From an uncultured Lachnospiraceae bacterium (GTDB taxonomy: Bacteria; Bacillota; Clostridia; Lachnospirales; Lachnospiraceae), in contig CAJTRK010000051.1 in NCBI GenBank assembly GCA_910578475.1, forward strand, positions 1 to 15,167: DNA of 15,167 nt, written 5' to 3'. Each line of letters opens with the position of its first letter. Position 1 is the first letter of the stretch. A program made the position numbers and the translations under genes. Shown here piece by piece: positions 6,812 to 13,692 of the stretch. Below the pieces are notes generated by a model. That model saw nothing but the letters and a program-made list of their open reading frames with translations. It made no database searches and was not told the DNA's origin.

Positions 6812-7939
6812 TTACCTGCCGAATGCTTCCGTACATTCCGCCAGACGCGCAATAACGGGAATCTGCTGCGGGCAGACTCTTTCGCACTGGCCGCAGGCGA
6901 TACAGTCGGAAGCCGCTCCCGCCTGTGCGGTTGCCTTTTCATAAGCCGCTTTTCCCTTTTCGATTTGTTCCCAAATCAGTTGTTTATTTCTTGCCGCAAA
7001 TATTTCCGGAATCGGAATCCGCTTCGGGCAGCCGGCCGTACAATAATGACAGGCGGTACAGGGAATCGACTTCACCGAGCGCAATGCTTCCTGTGCCCTT
7101 TTCACCGTCTCCTGTTCTTCCTTCGTAAGCGGCTGAAAATCCTTCATATAAGAAAGATTGTCTTCCATCTGTTCTACGTTAGACATACCGGAAAGCACCG
7201 TCAGAATACCGTCCAGAGACGCCGCATAGCGAACTGCCCAGGACGCCATGGATGCGTCCGGCTCCGCGCTTCTGAAAATATCCCGTATCGTCTGCGGCGG
7301 TTCGGCAAGCATGCCTCCCTTGACCGGCTCCATGATGATAACGGATTTTCCGTGTTTTCTCGCCATTTCATAATTTGCCCGGGACATCACGTTCGGATTT
7401 TCCCAATCTGCATAATTTATCTGCAGCTGGACAAACTCCGCATCGGGATGCTTCGTCAACAGTTCATCCAGCAGTTCCGGACCTGCATGGAAAGAAAATC
7501 CCCAGTGCTTAATCAGGCCTTTGGCCTTCTGCTCTTTTACAAAATCCCAGAGACGATGTTTTTCATAAGTTTTATAGCTTCCGGACTGAATGGCATGAAG
7601 CAGATAATAATCGAAATATCCTGCGCCCGTCCGTTCCAGACTCGTATAGAACTGCTGTTTTACAGACTGCTCATCACAGCCTTCTTTGTTGGCGTTTATC
7701 TTCGTCGCCAGCGTAAACGCATCCCGCGGATACCGTTCTACCAGCGCCGCCTTCGCCGCAAGCTCCGATTCACCGTTATCGTATGTATAAGCGGTATCGA
7801 AATAAGTCTGGCCCGCCTCCAGAAATAAATCCACCATTTTTTTGGTCTGTTCCAAATCGATTTTACCGTTTTCTTCTTTCGGCAGACGCATCAGCCCAAA
7901 TCCGAGTTTCGGCGTATTTTCTCCAAAATATCGCTCCAT
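6812..7939 (-). CDS. Aldo/keto reductase with C-terminal 4Fe-4S ferredoxin domain
   Basis: A 375-residue oxidoreductase. Residues 1-285 form the NAD(P)H-dependent aldo/keto reductase barrel, with the catalytic tetrad visible as Asp48 (FDTA), Tyr53, Lys80 (ATK) and His115 (LLHA). Near the C-terminus are two clusters of the form CxxCxxCxxxCP: Cys294, 297, 300, 304 and Cys346, 349, 352, 356, expected to hold two 4Fe-4S centres. This fused architecture is widespread in anaerobic Firmicutes and implies electron exchange with an iron-sulfur partner; the substrate is unknown. The frame stays open 36 codons further upstream (to 8047), but a sigma-A promoter lies inside that stretch and an extended Shine-Dalgarno sits 3 bases before this ATG, so 7939 is the supported start. 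It is the first gene of a minus-strand group running to 4436. Confidence 0.93.
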   Translation of the reverse strand: MERYFGENTPKLGFGLMRLPKEENGKIDLEQTKKMVDLFLEAGQTYFDTAYTYDNGESELAAKAALVERYPRDAFTLATKINANKEGCDEQSVKQQFYTSLERTGAGYFDYYLLHAIQSGSYKTYEKHRLWDFVKEQKAKGLIKHWGFSFHAGPELLDELLTKHPDAEFVQLQINYADWENPNVMSRANYEMARKHGKSVIIMEPVKGGMLAEPPQTIRDIFRSAEPDASMASWAVRYAASLDGILTVLSGMSNVEQMEDNLSYMKDFQPLTKEEQETVKRAQEALRSVKSIPCTACHYCTAGCPKRIPIPEIFAARNKQLIWEQIEKGKAAYEKATAQAGAASDCIACGQCERVCPQQIPVIARLAECTEAFGR

Positions 7940-7942
7940 TCC

Positions 7943-7958
7943 AATCACCATGCCTTTC
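7943..7958 (-). promoter_or_regulatory. Extended Shine-Dalgarno site of the aldo/keto reductase gene
   Basis: The minus strand reads GAAAGGCATGGTGATT, identical over 16 bases to the site before the NTF2-like gene, with the GG of GGTGAT 8 bases from the ATG at 7939. GAAAGG and GGTGAT both match the complement of the 16S rRNA 3' end. The in-frame ATG inside the motif is judged part of the ribosome site. Confidence 0.6.
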
Positions 7959-7976
7959 TCACACTTGAATAGACTA

Positions 7977-8005
7977 AAAATATCATATATCTCCTCTTTC
8001 GTCAA
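7977..8005 (-). promoter_or_regulatory. Sigma-A promoter of the aldo/keto reductase operon
   Basis: On the minus strand TTGACG (8005-8000), a 17-base spacer and TATTTT (7982-7977), with an upstream TGA that makes an extended -10. The start point would be near 7970, giving a leader of about 31 bases. No comparable promoter is visible before the ECF, kinase, NTF2 or GNAT genes, so this one may drive all five. Confidence 0.65.
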
Positions 8006-8086
8006 TGTTTCATCCTCTCCGAAAATCATTTCGTATGGCTTTGACACGTTAAAACATCATCGAAAAAAACAAAAAAACTTCCTTCC

Positions 8087-8115
8087 TTGTAATAAATTCT
8101 TTTTCTATCTATAAT
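8087..8115 (+). promoter_or_regulatory. Sigma-A promoter of the diguanylate cyclase gene
   Basis: TTGTAA (8087-8092), a 17-base spacer and a perfect TATAAT (8110-8115). Transcription should start near 8122, 30 bases before the ATG at 8152, which has GGAG at 8141-8144. The -10 box lies in the centre of a perfect inverted repeat. Confidence 0.72.
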
Positions 8116-8132
8116 TAAGGTAGAAAAAGAAT
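8096..8132. repeat. Perfect 12-bp inverted repeat centred on the -10 box
   Basis: ATTCTTTTTCTA (8096-8107) and TAGAAAAAGAAT (8121-8132) are exact reverse complements, with 13 bases between them that contain TATAAT. The left arm lies upstream of the predicted transcript start, so this should act as DNA (an operator for a dimeric protein) and not as an RNA hairpin. Confidence 0.6.
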
Positions 8133-8151
8133 GTAGAATCGGAGAACTTCC

Positions 8152-8259
8152 ATGAAAAAACGAACATACCGCTTTCCAAAAAAATACTCCAGGCTCTCTG
8201 GATACTATATGTGCTTGTCAGCACGTTTCTCTTACTTCCCCAAATCGACAGACTGCTGA
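8152..8259 (+). other. Out-of-frame 5' segment of the diguanylate cyclase gene
   Basis: The ATG at 8152 has the best translation signals of the locus (GGAG at 8141-8144, 7-base spacing, promoter 37 bases upstream). Its frame encodes MKKRTYRFPKKYSRLSGYY and then stops after 35 codons at TGA 8257-8259. The cyclase body lies in the next frame, which is open from 8124 and has no ATG of its own upstream of 8211. Adding one A in the A6 run (8155-8160) or the A7 run (8178-8184) would fuse this start to the hydrophobic segment ILQALWILYVLVSTFLLL and the rest of the cyclase. Confidence 0.7.
8178..8202 (+). other. Candidate slippery heptamer with following stem-loop
   Basis: Read in the ATG 8152 frame, the codons are CCA AAA AAA TAC, so 8178-8184 is A AAA AAA, a canonical -1 slippery heptamer. 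TCCAG (8188-8192) and CTGGA (8198-8202) form a 5-bp stem with a 5-base loop starting 3 bases behind it. A -1 slip here leads exactly into the cyclase frame. The stem is short and the spacing tight, so a simple indel or a sequencing error is an equal alternative. Confidence 0.4.
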
Positions 8260-9293
8260 TAAAAGATTATGTTTCCATGTCCGAATATATTTCTCTGGAC
8301 GATTCTTGGGAAATCAGCATTGACGACGATATCTTTCAGGATGTTTCTCTGGATGTCTTTCGCTTTGACGCCGTCAAAAAGGGAGATGTCAAACGGCTGA
8401 AACAGCGGTTTCTCCGAAACTGTTACCGGACGCTTTTCATTGTACAGGCCTCCGCTACGGCCAGTATGATTGTTCTTCACGGGCTGGACGCGGCTCATCT
8501 GGCGGCAACGCTGCAATACATGCAGGCGCTTATCGTCTGTGACCTCGTCTATTTTCTTTTGATTGAAATTCTGAATCTGAAATGCAGCCAGCCCATTGAC
8601 CGGCTTTTTCTGGTCGGGATGCTGATGATTGGCGGCTGTGTTACCTGTGAACTTGCCGGCTACTGCCTGCACCGCTATTTCGGAGCGTCTTCGCCCGCGT
8701 TTTGCGGCGCGGCTCCGGTCGGCGTCGTTATCTTCATCGTAATTCTAATCTGCTCTTTCTATTTTAATCTGACCCGGAAACTGATGCAGGAAACGGAACG
8801 GAACTTTCTGTTAAAAAGCGCCTATACCGATGAGCTGACACAGATACATAACCGCCGGTACTGCATGGAATATATGAATAAAATAAAGGAATCCGGCAAT
8901 TCAGACTATACGATTATCTGTTTTGACTTAAATGATTTAAAAATAACAAATGACACCTACGGACATGCGAGAGGGGATATTTTAATCAAAAGCGCCGCGG
9001 AAGTCATCAAAGATACCTTTGAGCCGCACGGCGTCGTTGCAAGAATCGGCGGCGATGAGTTCATTTCGATTCTCAATACCACGCTTCCGGAAGAAATCTC
9101 CGGACTTCTCGAAAAGTTTCATGCGGATATCCGGCAAAAGAATCGGGAAATTTCCAATCTGAATATGTCCATCGCCTACGGGTGCGCCTCCTGCAGCCCG
9201 CAGGAACACAACATCGACATCATCTACCAGACTGCGGATAACCGCATGTATGAAAAGAAAAGGCAAATGAAACAGCAGGACTGCAAGTCGTAA
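8211..9293 (+). CDS. Membrane diguanylate cyclase (GGDEF domain), 5' end frameshifted
   Basis: Makes cyclic di-GMP from two GTP. Numbering from the GTG at 8211 (360 residues): four membrane segments at about 73-92, 105-123, 132-153 and 171-187, then the catalytic domain from about 203, with DELTQIHNRRY (207-217), FDLNDLKITNDTYGHARGD (238-256) and the active-site GGDEF at 280-284. The intact GGDEF predicts activity. The allosteric RxxD I-site that usually precedes GGDEF is absent (EPHG instead), so product inhibition is probably missing. Residues about 24-60 form an acidic outer stretch (WEISIDDDIFQDVSLDVF, 33-50) that runs almost directly into a membrane segment, as if a larger sensor domain had been lost. 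The true N-terminus is uncertain: the GTG has only a weak ribosome site and would cut a first membrane helix, whereas the good ATG at 8152 is in another frame. Degeneration, programmed frameshifting or sequence error are all possible. Confidence 0.82.
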   Translation: MLVSTFLLLPQIDRLLIKDYVSMSEYISLDDSWEISIDDDIFQDVSLDVFRFDAVKKGDVKRLKQRFLRNCYRTLFIVQASATASMIVLHGLDAAHLAATLQYMQALIVCDLVYFLLIEILNLKCSQPIDRLFLVGMLMIGGCVTCELAGYCLHRYFGASSPAFCGAAPVGVVIFIVILICSFYFNLTRKLMQETERNFLLKSAYTDELTQIHNRRYCMEYMNKIKESGNSDYTIICFDLNDLKITNDTYGHARGDILIKSAAEVIKDTFEPHGVVARIGGDEFISILNTTLPEEISGLLEKFHADIRQKNREISNLNMSIAYGCASCSPQEHNIDIIYQTADNRMYEKKRQMKQQDCKS

Positions 9294-9349
9294 CCATCCG
9301 GCTTTCTATGGCATACCATAAACATATAACGACCTATGGAGGTTCTTAT

Positions 9350-9991
9350 ATGGATTCTCCTTCTATTGCTATCATAGGACGCCCGCAGGATACCGGTAAT
9401 TATGAAAAAGCGCTGCGGCGCATCGGCATTTCCCCTGTCACCACGTTAGACCCGGAACAGTGTTCGGACTGCTGTGGACTGCTCCTTCCCGGCGGCGGAG
9501 ACATTACGCCCGCCTTCTTCGGCCAGCAGAATCACGGTTCCAGACAAATCGATACCGAGCTGGATATCCTTCAGCTTCAGGGCCTTGACCTGTTCGTCAA
9601 ATGGCGCAGGCCCGTTCTCGGTATCTGCAAGGGAATGCAAATCATCAACGTTCACTTTGGCGGCTCCATATGTCAGCATATTAAAAATGCTACGAAACAT
9701 CAATGGAACGGCAAAGACCAGTACCACTATGTATATCATATCGGATGCAGCCGGACGGATTTCTTCTATCAATTATACGGAAGCAGCGCCTTCGTCAATT
9801 CCGCCCATCATCAGGCCGTCGATAAAACCGGGCGGAATCTTCTTCCTGTCTGTCAGTCCTCCGACGGAACTCTCGAAGCGCTCGTTCATGACTCGCTGCC
9901 TATCCTCGCGGTTCAATGGCATCCGGAGCGTCTCTTCGATAAAGGCGGTATGGAACTGCTCTCTTTTTTTACGGAACTTTGTTCTTCCTGA
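9350..9991 (+). CDS. Class I glutamine amidotransferase-like hydrolase (peptidase C26, gamma-glutamyl type)
   Basis: A 213-residue protein of the family that hydrolyses gamma-glutamyl bonds, for example gamma-glutamyl-GABA in putrescine breakdown. PGGGDITP (47-54) is the oxyanion-region motif. The nucleophile elbow is GICKGMQIIN (91-100) with Cys93; NSAHHQAV (150-157) and QWHPE (189-193) supply His191 and Glu193 of the triad. It is somewhat shorter than typical PuuD-like proteins (about 250 residues), with a short N-terminus. GGAGG lies 7 bases before the ATG at 9350; the in-frame ATG at 9308 has no such site. It starts 56 bp after the cyclase stop and may be its operon partner. No polyamine genes are adjacent, so the actual substrate is open. 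Its 3' end overlaps the convergent hydrolase gene by 23 bp. Confidence 0.88.
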   Translation: MDSPSIAIIGRPQDTGNYEKALRRIGISPVTTLDPEQCSDCCGLLLPGGGDITPAFFGQQNHGSRQIDTELDILQLQGLDLFVKWRRPVLGICKGMQIINVHFGGSICQHIKNATKHQWNGKDQYHYVYHIGCSRTDFFYQLYGSSAFVNSAHHQAVDKTGRNLLPVCQSSDGTLEALVHDSLPILAVQWHPERLFDKGGMELLSFFTELCSS

Positions 9992-11114
9992 GGAGCGCTC
10001 TGTCAGGATTCTTTTTCCTTATCTGAAGTTCTTCCTTCGTATTTTGCGACAATATCTCGAACAGAGCTTTCATGATATTGTTCATAACCTTTGTCGTACC
10101 GGCGTCAACATTTTTAATAGCCGACATAATTCCCTGAATGCTCTTTTTCCAGTTGGCGGTAAAATCAATCAGATTATCCGCTTCCGACGCCTTTACGACA
10201 TCATACAGCGTGTCTACGAAAATACGCATCTGTTCCTGATTCAGCGACAATATCCAGTCATTCAGGGTTGTATCCATAAACATTCTGCCGGAATATATCT
10301 GCTTCACAATACGGAAATCATCTTTTTCAATCAGCCAGGAATAGGGGTCATGCTGTGCCAGCCCGAAACTTTTGCTTTCTACAACCCGGTAACTTCCTTC
10401 GGAAGAAAGAAGCATTCCCACCATCGACGAATGGGGCACTGTCCGGCAGATTTTATCCTCAATTCTCTCAAAACCGCTTTTTTCCCTGACTTCCGGGCGA
10501 AATCCAGGGCCGTCATGATTAAATATCAGGACAATATCATCCTGTATTTCCGGCCGACAGTTCATCGACGCGTATACCGCAAAATTTCCGCCTTTGGAAT
10601 GCCCTCCCACATAAAAAGACGTTCCGAGCTGTCCCGCCGCTTTTTCCAGATACGAAACGCTCATAAGCTGTCCCGGAACCGGCTCGGAAAAGGCCAGATT
10701 CAAATCTTCTTTCCATCCTACGATGGACTCGTCCGTACCGCGGTATGCTATATAATAAAGCCCGTCATCCGGCTGAAAGGTAACCGCCGAAAACTGCGTC
10801 TCCCTTTCCAGCTCTATCTGATTTACATAATAATTCATTTTTATGCTGCCAAACCGTCTGCTGTGCACCATCGCAAGAAACAGTTCAGTATTTTTTTCCC
10901 GGTATCGCTCGTCTCCATACAGGTTGTCATAGTCTCTGTTCTCGAATACCTGGCGGATAGATACAAAAGGCGCACTGTCTTCCGGTCCCGGAACAAGACC
11001 GTCAAATTTCAAATAAGAAAACTGGCATAAAATAAGGCTGTCCACTTCGCTCAGCGGCTTTTCCGCAAAAGTATAGTCGCCATATTCCTGAATGTAATCG
11101 ATTATCGTTCCCAT
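9969..11114 (-). CDS. DUF2974 (Mbeg1-like) alpha/beta hydrolase
   Basis: A 381-residue protein of the DUF2974 family, common in Firmicutes and related to lipase-like hydrolases; no activity is established. The fold is supported by the nucleophile elbow GGHSKGGNFA (170-179) with Ser173. YRGTDESIVGWKED (124-137) is the lipase-type oxyanion strand, NHDGPGF (199-205) offers Asp201, and AQHDPYSW (253-260) offers His255 as triad partners; the assignment of the acid and base is inference. There is no signal peptide or membrane segment, so it should be cytoplasmic. The C-terminal 90 residues are helical with a very basic tail. GGAG is 8 bases before the ATG at 11114; a GTG three codons upstream overlaps that site. 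It lies 26 bp behind the nucleoid-protein gene, so co-transcription is likely. Confidence 0.85.
   Translation of the reverse strand: MGTIIDYIQEYGDYTFAEKPLSEVDSLILCQFSYLKFDGLVPGPEDSAPFVSIRQVFENRDYDNLYGDERYREKNTELFLAMVHSRRFGSIKMNYYVNQIELERETQFSAVTFQPDDGLYYIAYRGTDESIVGWKEDLNLAFSEPVPGQLMSVSYLEKAAGQLGTSFYVGGHSKGGNFAVYASMNCRPEIQDDIVLIFNHDGPGFRPEVREKSGFERIEDKICRTVPHSSMVGMLLSSEGSYRVVESKSFGLAQHDPYSWLIEKDDFRIVKQIYSGRMFMDTTLNDWILSLNQEQMRIFVDTLYDVVKASEADNLIDFTANWKKSIQGIMSAIKNVDAGTTKVMNNIMKALFEILSQNTKEELQIRKKNPDRALLRKNKVP
9987..10016 (+). terminator. Possible terminator of the amidotransferase-like gene
   Basis: CCTGA (9987-9991, including the stop) and TCAGG (10003-10007) can pair around an imperfect inner GAGCGCTC, followed a few bases later by TTTTT (10012-10016). 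The hairpin is imperfect and lies inside the 3' end of the opposite-strand gene, so this is a weak call. Confidence 0.3.
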
Positions 11115-11140
11115 AGATATCACTCCGTACTCAGACCGTA

Positions 11141-12160
11141 TTATAACTTCGCTTCCAAATGTTCTATGTTCTTAATCAGAACAGAAACCGTTCCGTTCGG
11201 ATTGGTAATAAATTCCACACTCCGCGGATTTTTGTACTGTTCCATCGGAATTTTGATTTCAATTCCGGTATCCGTATAAAGATGCTGGCTCTGGTATTTT
11301 CTTACTGTATTTTCGCTCTGCGGTTTAATTTCCTCTTTCACCATATCATACTTTTCCATTTTATCCTGAAAAGCCGTTTTTAATTCCGGCTTTTCCACGA
11401 AAATTTTCTCCGCAATCTCTTCTACGGTAAAACCTCCGCTTTCCGCAATCTGTTCCTGTATGATGCTCTTTGCTTCCATCTGTTTCACGAAGCGTTCCGA
11501 CTCGTCATACCCTTCTTTCTGTACGCTTTCCACCGCTTTGGTGACGATGGAAAGTTTGGATTTATGAGAGAGATGACTGCTGCATTTCAGAAAAAGGAAC
11601 GAAAAATAATTTGTTTTCTCTCCGTTCACTTCATATTTTTTTTCAATGGCCCAGACCGCAAGGTCGTCGAGACGAATAATTGCCGCTTCCGTCAGCCGCT
11701 GGCTCTCCGGCGGCAATATGGACTTATGCCGGATGATTTCGTTGCTGTTCCCCTCTTCCAACGCCATCGTCCGATGTGTATAAAACGGTTTATAATTCAT
11801 TTTTAAAAGCGCCAGATATTCCTCATCCTCATACTGAAAACGCACCACGAACAAATCCGCCGGCGGAATATCAATATTACTCTTCATGATTTCATACAGA
11901 AGCGACGCGATGTCCTTGCTGATATCCATAAAAGAATCGTCCGCATACTGTTCCAAAATCTGATATACTTCCGACTCTTCCCGATAGAAACGGCTCTCCT
12001 TCGTATCGTCGCCGGAACTGATTCGTGCAATATGTTCTTTGATAAAATCGGCAAACTCGGAACCGTATTCCAGTTCCGTATCGGACAGCACCGGCATCCC
12101 GACAGTTGAATCCATAATATGCACAATGACTTTCCTGAGTCTGATATTTTCTTTTATCAT
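11141..12160 (-). CDS. 37-kDa nucleoid-associated protein (NA37/YejK-like)
   Basis: A 339-residue soluble protein recognised as a member of the nucleoid-associated NA37 family, DNA-associated proteins of poorly defined role. Supporting segments are the N-terminal RLRKVIVHIMDS (8-19), the central DLFVVRF (101-107) and YLALLKMNYKP (112-122) strands with a following long loop, RLTEAAIIRLDDLAVWAIEK (153-172) and YFSFLFLKCSSHLSHKSK (182-199). The C-terminus is a beta-rich domain (YTDTGIEIKIPMEQY, 301-315; FITNPNGTVSVLIKNIEHL, 322-340 approx.). GGAGG is 7 bases before the ATG at 12160; the in-frame ATG seven codons earlier overlaps that region. It lies 75 bp behind trkH without a convincing promoter between them, and 26 bp ahead of the DUF2974 gene. 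Confidence 0.8.
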   Translation of the reverse strand: MIKENIRLRKVIVHIMDSTVGMPVLSDTELEYGSEFADFIKEHIARISSGDDTKESRFYREESEVYQILEQYADDSFMDISKDIASLLYEIMKSNIDIPPADLFVVRFQYEDEEYLALLKMNYKPFYTHRTMALEEGNSNEIIRHKSILPPESQRLTEAAIIRLDDLAVWAIEKKYEVNGEKTNYFSFLFLKCSSHLSHKSKLSIVTKAVESVQKEGYDESERFVKQMEAKSIIQEQIAESGGFTVEEIAEKIFVEKPELKTAFQDKMEKYDMVKEEIKPQSENTVRKYQSQHLYTDTGIEIKIPMEQYKNPRSVEFITNPNGTVSVLIKNIEHLEAKL

Positions 12161-12235
12161 CCGTTTTCCTCCACACCACATCCGTGTATTGTTCTGTTTT
12201 CAGGTTCCTTTTGCCCCGATGCACCGTAACATCCG

Positions 12236-13678
12236 TTAATACTTTTTCCACACCCGCGGCGAGAACAGCAAAAGCATCGGCAAAAGTTCCAGACGCCCTG
12301 TCAGCATATCGAACATCAGCACAAATTTGGAAAACACGGAGTAACCGCTGTAATTACAGGTAGGGCCTACCGCATGAAAGCCCGGTCCGACGTTGTTCAG
12401 ATTTGCCAGAACCGCCGACAGATTGGTCGTTAAATCATACTTATCCAGCGACAATAACAGGAAAGACACAAGACACACCACCAGATAAATAATCAGATAA
12501 GAATGAATTGAGCTGACCGTCTCATCATCCACGACCCTTCCTTCCAGATGGGGTTTCTTCACGATTTGAGGATGTACGACCCGCAAAAGCTCCCTTCTCA
12601 TATCCTGCACGAGCACCAGAATACGGGATACCTTGAATCCGCCCCCCGTACTGCCCGCACAGGCGCCAATCGCCATAATGACCAACAGAATCGCTTTGGA
12701 AAACTCGGGCCATTTATCAAAATCCGTCGTGGAAAATCCGGTGGTGCTCCCGAGGGACGCCACCTGAAAAAGCGCATGATGAAAAGCTTCCGCAATATTG
12801 CCGTAATATCCCCTGATATTCCACGCAATCAAAGCCGCCGCGCCGAAGAACAAAAGCAGATAGTACCTTGCTTCCTCATACCATAACGCCTCTTTCTGCT
12901 TCCTCGCGATTAAAAGCAGATAATAGACGTTAAAGTTCATGCCGCCCAATATCATAAATATCGTAAAAATAATCTGTACCGAAAGCTTATACGTTCCGAT
13001 GCTCGTATTCAACACGCCGAATCCGCCTGTCCCCAATGTAGAAAAAGACAAAACGGTGGCATCATACAGGCTCATGCCCGCTATTTTCAGCACAATAATC
13101 TGCAGCGCCGTAATTCCGATATAAATGCCATACAGTATCTTCGCCGTAAGCTGAACCCTCGGCACAAGCTTTCCGACGGAAGGCCCGGGGCTCTCCGCAC
13201 GCATCAGGTGCATATTATAGCCGCCGGAAAGAGGCAGTACGGCAAGAATCAGAACGAGAACGCCCATGCCGCCAATCCAGTGCGTAAAAAGCCGCCAGAA
13301 CTGCACACTTCTGGACAGGCATTCCACGTCCGGCAAAATGCTCGCTCCGGTTGTCGTCAAACCCGAAATCGTTTCATAAAGCGCGTCCACGAAGCTCGGA
13401 ATCTCCCGGCTGAAATAAAAAGGCAGCGCGCCAACAACACTTAATACGACCCAGGTAAGAGAAACGGTAATGAAACCTTCCCGCGCATAAAAGACTTTGC
13501 TTTTCGGCTTCCATCGCTTGCCGATTTCCGCTGTGAGCAGGCATCCGGCCATGACGACCGCAAAGGAAAAACCTGCTTTCTCCTGATAGATAATGGCCAC
13601 CAGACAGGGAAGCGACAAAAACAGCGCGGCAAATTCCAGTACGCGAAATAAGATATATCTGATAATCGAAACATTCAT
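12236..13678 (-). CDS. trkH: TrkH-family potassium uptake pore protein
   Basis: A 480-residue membrane protein, the ion-conducting subunit of a Trk/Ktr potassium uptake system. It has the expected four repeated membrane-pore-membrane units: the pore/filter loops are TTTGAS (108-113), TLGTGGFG (214-221), SLGSTTGFST (308-317) and NLNNVGPGF (426-434), each with the single conserved glycine that lines the filter. GACAGSTGGGFKVSR (338-352) is the broken middle-helix loop region that gates the pore. The cytoplasmic ends are basic (KRWKPKSK, RRELLRVVHPQIVKK). The C-terminus GRLELLPMLLLFSPRVWKK is typical of the family. The ATG is preceded by AAAGGGG. It follows trkA by 14 bp, so the gating and pore subunits are made from one message. 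The length and loops are complete. KtrB would be an alternative name, but the double-RCK partner favours TrkH. Confidence 0.96.
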   Translation of the reverse strand: MNVSIIRYILFRVLEFAALFLSLPCLVAIIYQEKAGFSFAVVMAGCLLTAEIGKRWKPKSKVFYAREGFITVSLTWVVLSVVGALPFYFSREIPSFVDALYETISGLTTTGASILPDVECLSRSVQFWRLFTHWIGGMGVLVLILAVLPLSGGYNMHLMRAESPGPSVGKLVPRVQLTAKILYGIYIGITALQIIVLKIAGMSLYDATVLSFSTLGTGGFGVLNTSIGTYKLSVQIIFTIFMILGGMNFNVYYLLLIARKQKEALWYEEARYYLLLFFGAAALIAWNIRGYYGNIAEAFHHALFQVASLGSTTGFSTTDFDKWPEFSKAILLVIMAIGACAGSTGGGFKVSRILVLVQDMRRELLRVVHPQIVKKPHLEGRVVDDETVSSIHSYLIIYLVVCLVSFLLLSLDKYDLTTNLSAVLANLNNVGPGFHAVGPTCNYSGYSVFSKFVLMFDMLTGRLELLPMLLLFSPRVWKKY

Positions 13679-13692
13679 GAAAGCATTCCCCT

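Noticed and set aside
6965..7828. Open frame of 287 codons on the + strand
   Set aside because: Antisense to the aldo/keto reductase with its complete catalytic tetrad and Fe-S cysteines; no ribosome site or domain.
8041..8046. Consensus TTGACA on the + strand
   Set aside because: No -10-like hexamer follows at 15-19 bp; the cyclase promoter at 8087-8115 is better placed.
9307..9320. Small perfect hairpin TATGG-CATA-CCATA after the cyclase gene
   Set aside because: Only 5 bp, AT-rich and without a T-tract, so not a terminator.
9474..11030. Long open frame on the + strand (518 codons)
   Set aside because: It runs antisense to the DUF2974 gene and the end of the amidotransferase gene, and its translation is rich in Ser, Arg, Ile and Phe without any family motif. 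It is a shadow of the opposite strand.
12158..12236. ACGGATG repeated three times (minus strand) between trkH and the NA37 gene
   Set aside because: A 7-mer with irregular spacing, partly inside coding ends and the ribosome-site region; chance is a sufficient explanation.
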